In this document: positions 31,716 to 40,284 of the stretch, one piece after another
Numbering within the stretch: position 1 is the first letter of the stretch
Layout: the number at the start of each line of letters is the position of its first letter
Assembly (NCBI GenBank): GCA_900095095.1
Contig: FMBT01000593.1
Coordinates: 1 to 40,284 of the forward strand
DNA from: Fragilariopsis cylindrus CCMP1102
Lineage: Eukaryota > Bacillariophyta > Bacillariophyceae > Bacillariales > Bacillariaceae
Direction of reading: 5' to 3'
DNA length: 40,284 nt
Program-made: the position numbers and the translations under genes
Notes under the pieces: generated by a model
Seen by the model: only the letters and a program-made list of their open reading frames with translations
What the model was told of the DNA's origin: nothing
Database searches by the model: none

Positions 31716-33451
31716 ATGGCGAGAAAACATAAAGTTAAGGATCGACGGAAGAATGGCGACAATGAAGATGTCGTGGTCGACAAAGATGTAGAAGGGGAGC
31801 AGCAGCAGCAGCTAGTAGTGCCATCACTGCCACCAACACGAGAACAGACCAATTATACGCCTCGTACGAAACTTTCGCATGTGCCATGGATCAGGGATGC
31901 ATCCCCTGCGCCTATAAAGTTGGCTGTTTGTGAGTTGGAATATTTTTTGATTTTCTTCCTGCATCGATCTTATTTTTTTGAGCTTTCTCTCATCATCGTC
32001 GTCTTCGTCTCTCATGGAAAAAAATATGCAATTACTTGTGCTTCCTACAATGCAATTATTCTCCATCCAGCGATGTTGCACTCGATAAGGAGTTTAGTAA
32101 ATCTGTTCCCAATCAGCGACCCGAACAGTGTCCTCGAAACAACAACACTGGCAGCAATGATAATGGTATATTGGGTTTTCGTCGTGGAATGTCAATTTTG
32201 ACAGTTGGTAAGCATTAACCGTCTATAGGGAAAGAAAAAAGACTGCACAAAAAACCCTCTTCCATCTCAACCTTTATCTTTCTGATCCATCCCATCCTCA
32301 GGCGATGGCGATTTTACTTTCTCCCTGGGCCTTGCTCGACGACTGCTACTACTTAAAGAACCATCTGATAGCAATAACGACGACAATACGAAAAAGAAAA
32401 ATCTTAACGAAAATGACGACAACGAAACATTCATAGTTGCGACAAGTTACGAATCGGAAGCCACGCTTCGTAAGGTATATCCAAACTCGATCAGACTCTT
32501 CAAGAGTTGGACGATCTAGGAGTTGCTGTTGCGTACAACGTAGATGCTACTCAGATACCCGAAACATATAAGAACACCACCAACAACAACAAAAAATTTC
32601 ATAGGATATGTTGGAACTTTCCATGTACAAATATCACTAAGGGGCAAGATGGACAAAATAAGGATATGGAACAAAATAAGGATTTAGTACGCAACTTTGT
32701 AAAAAGTGCACAATCGATCTTAACAAATCATGGAGATGGGGAACTTTACATTTGTCACAAAACAAAACCACCGTTCAATCAATGGAATTTGGAAGAGGTG
32801 GCACTTGAAAATATGGTTCAAAATGAAGCAGAAGGGAAATGTACGTTCTCGTCGCCTCGATCACTGTTCTATACCGGACGTATCGTTTTAGATAAATTTC
32901 TACTCCCACCATACGTACCACGTAAAGCTTTGGACCAAAAATCTTTTCCTTGTCACGATGCTTGTTTCTACATCTTTGCACACAAAAACAATCACAGAGA
33001 GAAGACGATGATCTAAGCATGAAATTATTCCCACCCACAATTATCCAACACAATGATGGTGACAATATTCACAATGGACGAAGTGACGAACGAGGAGATG
33101 TAACAGCAGCAGCAGTAGCAGCCGAACAAAATTTAGGTCAGATGTGTAATTCTACGACACTAATTAAAATATATCCGGATCTTATACAACTTATTCGACG
33201 ACGGCACATTCACGCAACTACTACAAGAAAAAGAGGAAACAGTACGTCGTATGGAGCTACCAAGAGTAAACGAAGTACAAAACGAATCAAAAGAAGCTAC
33301 TGATTATTTTGAATGTTCAATGATACGAAGTGTTGTGCTGCGATTGGATTTCAACGCCAGCATGAAAATATTAAATTTATTGATTATCTATATACTGTAC
33401 TACGCGTTCGAAAAATCCGATTCTCAAAGAGACTTTCCAAGCGCGAGATGA
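31716..33451 (+). CDS. BMT5-like (DUF2431) rRNA uridine-N3 methyltransferase (frame-broken)
   Basis: ATG at 31716 (MARKHKVKDRRK, basic, nucleolar-like). Predicted introns: 31930-32070 (GTGAGT...CATCCAG) and 32208-32301 (GTAAGC...CCTCAG). Exon 3 opens with the SAM-binding signature VGDGDFTFSLGLAR, then FIVATSYESEATL, LGVAVAYNVDAT, FHRICWNFP, and GDGELYICHKTKPPFNQWNLEE; this order matches the BMT5/DUF2431 Rossmann methyltransferases, which methylate a uridine in large-subunit rRNA in yeast. Exon 1 to exon 2 phase is off by one, and frames also break near 32486, 33010 and 33195, so the C-terminal end (here 33451) is uncertain. A hydrophilic C-terminal extension follows the domain (about 33010-33300). 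Same strand as the ribosome-assembly GTPase upstream, but separate transcription is expected. Confidence 0.72.
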
Positions 33452-33605
33452 ACTTTAGGTTCGACAAGTAAACATTAGCAAAAATATTCCCAAATAATTT
33501 TTGATATTAGACGTCAGAGTAGCTAGATACTATCTACTCTTTACTGTACTCTTTTCACGAGCTTACTCGCAATGATGCTTTCGATTTTGTACTAGATGTC
33601 AATTC

Positions 33606-34948
33606 TTAGACAGGCAAGCGTGAGGATTGAGGATGCACTTGAGAGATTGAGTTCAATTTTAACTCCTTTTGTCTCGCGATTGACGACCATAATACTTGTA
33701 TTACCGATCGATTCGATTCTCCAACAATCGCATCGTATCTTTTTTCTAGTACAGTCTGATATATTTTTATTTTCGCCGTCGTCGAACAACCAGCATCATC
33801 GCCCAAATATTTTTTAGTTGGAATTATCTTCATTATATTGTTGCTTCCTCCAGCTGTTATCACATTTTGATAATACAGAAGACCAAAGATTAATCCACCA
33901 AGATGAGCTAAGTGAGCGATGGGAGATGATGGAAGGAATAAAGACCCAGCAAGACTAAAAACCAACAAGAATTGTACAAGGGTTCCTGCCTTAATTGATA
34001 CGGGAATAATCCCACCCAACATAATTCGTAACATTCGATCAGGAGCATCACTTGCATACACTCCCAACATTGCCATCGTTACACCACTAAGTCCCAAGCA
34101 TGAACCCGCAGGTCGGAACAGGAGGAAAAGTAAATTTCCAAATGTACCACCTCCCAAAAGTAATGGCCACATGGCTGGTGATGAAAGACGAGTCCTCCTT
34201 GATGATAACGACGACGACGAAACCAACAATGCCGATATTGCAGGAGATAAATTTAGAAATACAAACATGTTAACTAATAAATGTCGAAAGGATGTGTGCG
34301 AGATTGTTGATAACACCAACGATAGGCCATAACTTCTAACAACGGTCTGCCGACTCGCAAGGAAGAATTGTAACAGCATAGGACGGGCGAATGATGGTAA
34401 TACTTGCCAAAAATAGAAATATAATGAGTGAACTTGACGTCGTCCAAAATGCAGTAGGACAGTCGTGATACAACCGTTCACAATAAATCCGTGCCGTACC
34501 AAAAATTGAGTGAGATGCCGTCGTTAGACTTTTCGTCGAAACGAATGATGGCAGGATACCATTGTCATTCCATCTCCTCCTTTTTCGACCATTCTTCGTC
34601 TGTGGTGTGGTGGTGGTTGTGGATTGGAATTGCTGATACTGATTTGATGGACTTAACTGCTGCTGTTGATATTGTTGTTGAAGCCATTCGTTGTGTTCAT
34701 TGTGATTATTTTCTCCTCCTCGATATAATCCAATGACAGGAGAAGATTTAATTTGAATATTTCGAGATGTTTGTTGTTGTTGTTGTTGTTGTTGTTTTGT
34801 TTTTGTTTGAGACGAACATTATTGTTGTGATCGTCAGCTTGTACACCGACCAAGAAGAAGACGCTGCCGCTGCCGCAATTAAAATTATCGCCTCCAATGA
34901 AACATTGACATAGAAGCAAACACATACAGGACAGCAACTAATGAGCAA
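33606..34948 (-). CDS. PARL: PARL-type rhomboid protease
   Basis: The core (34502-33606) reads LVLSTISHTSFRHLLVNMF (His and Asn of the oxyanion region), GLSGVTMAMLGVYA (catalytic Ser in GxSG) and AHLAHLGGLIFGLLYY (catalytic His), with about six to seven membrane helices. STISH and the Phe-Trp segment before it match the mitochondrial PARL/Pcp1 subgroup, which cleaves mitochondrial inner-membrane proteins. No ATG opens the core frame: it joins, by one-base shift at a run of five T at 34501-34505 (A on the plus strand), to an upstream Gln/Asn-rich frame ending in a basic GRKRRR, which in turn meets a frame with an ATG and hydrophobic stretch starting near 34948 at the CAA repeat (about 34770-34797). 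The N-terminus and start are therefore uncertain. Converges with the methyltransferase gene, 154 nt away. Confidence 0.75.
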
Positions 34949-35202
34949 TAGCGGATCATTTCCTGTTTGTTTCCTATTTAGTTTTTTAGGCCTTCAAAAT
35001 GAGAGCACCACCGTCGATACATGCGATACTGTAAATACATAAAATAATGTAGATGTTGTTGTCATTCTTTTTTGATCCAATATTAAATAAAATAAAATAA
35101 AAAGCAAAAAGTGTGCGACGGACGGACGTCATAAAATCAAAATTGTTTGTTTGTTTGTTTTTGTTGGTTCTTTTTGTTAAATTCAATTCAATTCAAGCTA
35201 AA

Positions 35203-35697
35203 AGTGAAAGTAGAAATAATAGTAAAATTTGCTTACATGTCAGAAAAGATGATAGGCTCAACTGATCTAATGAGAGAAATGGTGGCATTTTGGACTAGAA
35301 TAGATGAGAGAACTGATGAATAAGCCCATTTTGTTTCTAAACATTCAAAAAACCATTGCCGCTTTTTTCAATTAGTCTTTTTAGCATGGTGATATTTTCT
35401 CATTTTCGATTTTTTGCTTATCAAATAAATCACAACAATACACCTTCCGTTCCCAACAATACTATCTGCAACATGACAGCAATAATGCCAAAACTTGATG
35501 ACATCACAACAATATATATCACCATAATAAGCAAGGCGTTCAGCAATTTACGAAAAATGATCACAAGAGCTGATAGAGCAAAGTCGTATTTTGTGAGTAC
35601 TGTAAGTCAAGTATAACATATCTCAATTTTTAGTGGGGGTTGAGTATATTTCAAAAATGTCACCCTCAAACACGTTTCCCTTTCCCCACCCATTTTA
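35203..35697 (+). repeat. Left terminal inverted repeat
   Basis: About 495 bases, matching the reverse complement of 38115-38651 nearly end to end. Carries no credible gene (an 86-codon frame at 35356-35616 begins without ATG). Confidence 0.75.
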
Positions 35698-36435
35698 CTG
35701 TTTTTTAGATTTTATTGACGAACCTCTAAAAACCAACTTGATGCGAAAGATACCATATTCAATAGATTAAATCGAAACACACTAACATCATGCGATTGTG
35801 AACGAGAAAGACGCCATGAACTTGCTGCGAATCGTATCGAATCGCATCGAATCGCATCAACATTTTGAAATCGAAACTCGAAACTCGAAGCGGAACGTGA
35901 GAAACGCACAAAACGGTATTGCGTGTGTGTGTGTGTGTGTGTGTGTTGAAGTTTGGGCCATTCATTTTTTGAGAAACTGCCATCGTCATATCATCACATG
36001 AGTATGGAGGTGTGTTAGATAGGAAAGCACAAACAAAAACAAAACATCAATAACAACCTACACATTGGCACTAGACCAGCCATACTTATAGCTAGTCACA
36101 GATAATAAATAGAACCAAATACAAACTACTTCGAAGTATTAACAAATAAAGCTACTTCTCACAGTATAGTTCACATACTTTCAAATTAGGGGTAATAAAA
36201 TATAAAGTATTGATCATTATTTCGAGACTTATGGTACATGCATTATTTGATCCCCTCGTCATCATGTCCACACTTCTGAATAGAAAAAAGGGCTCTCGTT
36301 TGATGGATACAAAATAGCTTGCCGTGGACATACTAAAGATGGTTGCGATAATTATCAATTCTGAAGGGAATGAACCAATCTGCTGGATGAAGGTTGGCTA
36401 CCCCTGCAATCTTTCCCGCATCACCCCATAAAATA

Positions 36436-37914
36436 TTAGTAAGGAGAGGACCGGGGATACCTGTCTACTTCGTCATTATTATTTCCGAAAATTCCTCCAC
36501 TGTGTCCGTTGTCTCCATCCTCAAATAGCATGAGTACATCTTCATCCTCCACGACGTTTTCTCTAAGGAGACCAAAGTTTTGGTCGTTCTTAAACTTGAA
36601 AAGATTCATTCGCTTCGTATTCGTCATCAGCTTCGGCCATACTAATGATGTTGTGAAGGGCCATCTCCTCGCCAGTGCAATTAGGAGAAGGATGAAGCCC
36701 CTTGGATAGCCTCACAGCAATTCTCATGTGACACTCCACGAATGCCTTCCGCCACATGGGTGATTTTTTGTAGAATGGTATCGCAATCTTTGGGAGTTTG
36801 CCTGTATACCAAGGCTCGTCAATCGTATCTAAGTGAAGATGTGCCATAAAACGAGCTTGGCAGTGGAGATGCTTTGCCATCTGGGGAGTCAGCCACGAGC
36901 CGTCAAATCTATCTTCATCGTTGTCGTCATAGTACCCTTCTGGGGCAGCGGAGAAGTGGCGAGCCCAATGATTATGTTCACCACTACGATTTATTACGCG
37001 GAAGCATCTAGGCCAATGAGGCACGAGCGATACCGACTCGTCGTAGTATTGCTGTGGTGGTTCTTGGTTAGCATCTGTAGTAGTATCGTTGGCGATTTTC
37101 GAGTTTGCTCGCAACATGAGTGAATTTGACCAACTATCAAATCGAAGGCAAAAACAATGAATTATAAACATTGCATTTTGTGCTGCACGGGGCAAGGTGT
37201 GCTTAGCCAAATAACCGTCTCGAGCCACGTCAGCGCCGCCTGTATATTGTAAAAATCCTTTGTCTCAAAGGATCCGAACTGCAGTACCTGCAGTTTACCC
37301 ATTGCCCTGAAAACGCCACGCTTAAAACGATCGTTATCCCAGTTGTCATCAATTTTGGCCATATTGGCGCACACGGTGTTGACATAGTCATTGCAGATAG
37401 AGGACAAGAACGGATGGATTTTGCACAGCATCTACTAAGGTAATAGTTGTGTTGATTGCATCACCGTCATCTTCGACTTCACCGTCACTGTAGTTGTGTG
37501 GCCTATTTTCGTGCCCGTCGTTATCGGAGTCATCCATAAGCGCGATTATCTCTCCAAGCGACCATCCGCTCCAGGCCTTTGCGACCGTTTCAGAGGCGTT
37601 TTCAGATATATCGGGGGCGATATTGAACGTGTCGGCATCCGCAAATTGACGTACTATCGCTTGAAGGTCCAATATACCACAGTATTCCATCATCATGACA
37701 CGGGCGTAATTTCTAGATCGAGAGCTCACAGCCACATGACGGTCGTGGTCGAAAGGGAGAGAAGATTGTCTGCCCCCCAGAAGGAAGGACCGGACATGCC
37801 AGACAACTTCATCCGGAAAATTTCCCAGACCTGTCGCCAATGCTGTCCCGGGTCGATCTTGGTTGACAGTAGTCGCATCCGCCGGAGGAGCTCCCGTCTG
37901 GCTTTGAATTTCAT
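36436..37914 (-). CDS. Cargo protein of the TIR element, unknown function (frame-broken)
   Basis: Reads on the minus strand through about 490 residues with frame changes near 37420, between 37230 and 37165, and near 36600. The upstream end is unclear: the frame is open back to about 38035 without ATG, and an ATG in another frame lies at 37906-37914, so I take a nominal start at 37914. Near the N-terminus, LGNFPDEVVWHVRSFLLGG weakly resembles an F-box. The middle has an acidic stretch (MDDSDNDGHENR). The best-preserved part (37228-36590) includes WPRCFRVINRSGEHNHWARHFS, a FDGSWLTPQMAKHLHCQARF segment and IAIPFYKKSPMWRKAFVECHMR, which looks like a real folded domain, and an acidic C-terminus with Asn runs. 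No transposase catalytic pattern seen. Function unknown; a truncated diatom-specific family or captured host gene are both possible. Confidence 0.5.
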
Positions 37915-38114
37915 TGTTCTGTGTTGGTATTGATTGTGATGCTAATTGAAGAGTTACTGAAGAAGAGATAGCATCATAGTTCTTTTGTTGCTTTTCATGG
38001 TTTACTACGCAATTTTTGAAAAAAGTTAGTTCTCGTTTTTATTATGATCAGCAATGATGATTGTTGTCGAGACGCGTAATCACAATGATTTCGATCACAA
38101 TCGAAAGTTGATCT

Positions 38115-38651
38115 TAAAATGGGTGGGGGAAGGGAAACGTGTTTGAGGGTGATATTTTTGAAAATAAACTCAACCCCCACTAAAAATTGAGATATGTTAT
38201 ACTTGACTTACAGTACTCACAAAATACGACTTTGGTCTATCAGCTCCTGTGATCATTTTCGTAAATTGCTGAACGCCTTGCTTACTATGGTGATAGTATA
38301 CTTGTTGTGATGTCATCAAGTTTTGGCATTATTGCTGTCATGTTGCAGATAGTATTGTTGGGGACGGAAGGTGTATTGTTGTGATTAATTTGATGAGCAA
38401 AAAATTAAAATGAATGAATATCACCACGCTACTAATAAAGACTAATTGAAAAAAGCCGCAATGGTTTCTTATGTTAGAAACAAAAACAAATGGGACAAGC
38501 TGAATTGCTTATTCATCAGTTCTCTCATCTATTCTAGTCCAAAATGCCACCGTTTTCATTCTTCTTATTGTCATATCTCTCATTAGATCGGTTGAGCCTA
38601 TCATCTTTTCTGACAGGATGTAAACAAATTTTACTATTATTTCTTTCACTC
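38115..38651 (-). repeat. Right terminal inverted repeat
   Basis: About 537 bases, inverted copy of 35203-35697 with a few insertions. The first 61-codon frame here (37995-38180, minus) spans the inner border and is not credible. Confidence 0.75.
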
Positions 38652-38865
38652 AAAAAGTTTTTGCCTATAATTTACTTGTTCAAACGGGAAGAAGTCTGTT
38701 CTCGTCAAGTTGAACCACATAACGACGACTCAATGATTTGGTTTCTTATTTTCGATTATTCATTAAAAAAAATTCCATTGATAATAATACCGAATATAGA
38801 TAGACTGGTTAGACAATAAGGTAGCTACGATACTGTGCTACTGGAAATAATATATGTATGGATAG

Positions 38866-40284
38866 ATGACTATAGTCTTTGAACAGAGAGCGAGAAAAAA
38901 AAGACGCACAGAAACAATGGGCCGAACCAAGACGAACGGCAAACAAAAATCGAACGTACCAATTCCCTTTCCACACGACGGTCCGGTCTTTCGTCATTAT
39001 AATAATAGTCGTCATCATCAAGACAAGCAACATACATTGTCCTTGCTCGAACGACAAGATAGCTCACTCGAATTGGCTGTATGGGTTCTTGATATTAGCA
39101 GTGATAATACTGTCGACGATGATGACACCTGTGACAGTTACCGTAGTAGTGACAATGCTCTATTAATTATTAATTTAATTCGAAGTCTTCAAAAAACCAA
39201 CACAACCACGAAAGAGCAACTACAGGCATTACAATTATATAAATGCAGCTCCCTCAATTTATCGAAACAACAACAATTAGCGAAGAAAGGCGTCGAGGAG
39301 TTGTTGTCCCGTGCAGATCTAAATCTTGCTATTGGATTGTATCGGCTACTATTGGAATGGTCTTTATCAAAAATTACGCCACTTCCATTTCAACGTGCTA
39401 TTCAATCGAATCTAAAAACTCTCGGATCTTCTATAATCTCTATCGAAGACGAGACAATCTGTCAGGAGGTTCTGGAATCGATATGGAAAACACCAGAGAA
39501 ATGGGAGGATCCATTGCATTCGTTGGACGTTTCTGTGAATCACGTACAACTGCGAGAGAAAAATACTGTCGAACAATCATTATCTACTGGCAGACTGTTT
39601 GTCATTTCTTGGTCAATGTCGACCAGTATCCAATATTTTATTAGAAGTAGATATACAAAAGGAAAAAAAGTCATTATCGTTATCGACATCATCTTCTTTG
39701 TCGTCACAAGTAGTCGATGATGCGCTGTATATTGTTACCATGCTGAAGGTTTTACTAGGGAGTTTGGACACGAACGCCTTTTCGATAGAAACAGAAACAG
39801 AAAACGATTCACGTCTATTGTTGGAAAGGTTTGAAGCCTTCGTCTTTGCACTGTTGACCTGCTCAAATTTACCAAGTGATGGATTTAACGCACTTGGTAT
39901 ATTATACGGTAAACTTCTTATCTTGAGCATCGGTTCCGGTTCCGGTACAGAGCCAAGAGAGAAAACACAAACGACGACGACGATGAAAATGATCGAGTTA
40001 TGCAATAATACGGTAGCTGCATTGGTTCGAATCAGCAGGAGTACGAAAGCTTGTCACCTCTAGCCCGTCTTTCTATGGTACAAGGAATTGCGGCAACCTT
40101 AGATGCTGATATTTTGTTGATGTCGACACCCGTAGACGAGGCAAACTTGTCGTCATCGTCGTCATTATCATCATCATCATCGTCGTCATCATCGATATCA
40201 TCCCCTCTTGAAGTTTGTTGGACTTACTCTCTCCAAGTAGGTCAAACATCGACTGATCCACATCGTCGTCACTCAGTTCGCATG
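38866..40284 (+). CDS. N-terminal part of a large protein, possibly THADA/Trm732-like (3' partial, frame-broken)
   Basis: ATG at 38866; a second one at 38917 (MGRTKTNGKQK) has a better context. The first 284 codons form an uninterrupted frame to 39720, then the best reading moves to another frame at about 39600-39640 (EVDIQKEKKSLSL onward) and back at about 40035 (SPLARLSMVQGIAATLDADILL), continuing to the right edge. The protein is all alpha-helical in character, with Ser/Thr/Asp-rich insertions and a Ser run near 40150-40200. The short segment LARLSMVQGI resembles the repeat-helix pattern found in THADA/Trm732, the partner needed for tRNA ribose methylation at position 32, but the match is weak and a generic HEAT/ARM protein is as likely. 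No signal peptide; basic N-terminus. Confidence 0.5.

Larger units (their letters stand above)
35203..38651. mobile_element. TIR-flanked element, about 3.4 kb, with a cargo ORF
   Basis: 35203-35697 and 38115-38651 are inverted copies of each other: for instance the left inner end reads GGGTGGGG on the minus strand and CAAACACGTTTCCC on the plus, and the right one is its mirror; the outer ends share AATAATAGTAAAATTTG and CAGAAAAGATGATAGGCTCA. The copies differ by substitutions and small indels (for example about 20 extra bases in the right copy near 38550-38575), so the element is not young. No target-site duplication is obvious. Between them lies one minus-strand ORF with no DDE, tyrosine or HUH motif that I can recognise. 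It could be a MULE-like or foldback non-autonomous element that captured a gene. Confidence 0.7.

Noticed and set aside
35356..35616. 86-codon frame in the left inverted repeat
   Set aside because: No ATG at its start, and the mirrored copy in the right repeat carries indels that would disrupt it.
1..40284. tRNA, rRNA or spliceosomal RNA genes
   Set aside because: No B-box-like or other recognisable RNA gene pattern was seen by eye; a covariance-model search would be needed to exclude them.

Overview
This window looks like nuclear DNA of a diatom, probably a pennate one. The evidence is short GT-AG introns (about 87-260 nt), low GC, many CAA/CAT/GAT-type triplet runs coding for Gln, Asn, Asp, His and Thr tracts, and two proteins with N-termini resembling the diatom plastid bipartite presequence (hydrophobic signal followed by an ASAFAP-like A/S-Phe site). 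The exact species cannot be told from the sequence.

Layout. (1) 1-8148 is the 3' part of a tyrosine-recombinase (YR) retrotransposon: a Gag-like ORF running off the left edge, a Pol region with reverse transcriptase (RT), RNase H and YR, an extra 370-residue ORF of unknown function, and a terminal B1-A2-B2 set of split direct repeats. This is a Ngaro/PAT-type layout, with no aspartic protease, no DDE integrase and no room for a methyltransferase domain. (2) 8.4-9.8 kb (+): chalcone-isomerase-like protein. (3) 10.3-12.3 kb (-): DMT/EamA transporter, probably plastid-targeted. (4) 12.3-15.4 kb: gene-poor spacer with a tandem repeat and microsatellites. (5) 15.4-18.7 kb (-): five-exon gene for a glucose/sorbosone-dehydrogenase-like beta-propeller fused to a PKD domain and a C-terminal membrane anchor. 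(6) 19.0-25.4 kb (-): very long gene joining an uncharacterised N-terminal region, an FAD-binding Rossmann domain and a multi-pass membrane domain. (7) 25.4-26.6 kb (-): acidic protein of unknown function. (8) 27.5-28.4 kb (+): membrane protein with EF-hands. (9) 29.2-31.2 kb (+): RbgA/YlqF-type circularly permuted GTPase, probably plastid. (10) 31.7-33.5 kb (+): BMT5-like (DUF2431) rRNA uridine methyltransferase. (11) 33.6-34.9 kb (-): PARL-type rhomboid protease. (12) 35.2-38.65 kb: a roughly 3.4-kb element with about 0.5-kb terminal inverted repeats around a cargo ORF of unknown function. (13) 38.9 kb to the right edge (+): start of a large protein, possibly THADA/Trm732-like.

The genes do not form a functional cluster: host housekeeping genes (ribosome/tRNA modification, plastid GTPase, transporter) are interspersed with two mobile elements. 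A recurrent technical feature is single-base reading-frame breaks at or beside short homopolymers, concentrated at 2.5-4.4, 22.1-25.3, 26.5, 27.7-28.4, 32.4-33.2, 34.5-34.8, 36.6-37.4 and 39.6-40.0 kb, while 4.45-22.1 kb reads cleanly. Because they hit conserved genes as well as transposons, I favour assembly indels over decay for most, but cannot prove it.

Most notable: the YR retrotransposon with a novel third ORF and a Gag/Pol junction that looks spliced, the giant flavoprotein-membrane fusion, and the TIR element with an unrecognised cargo protein.
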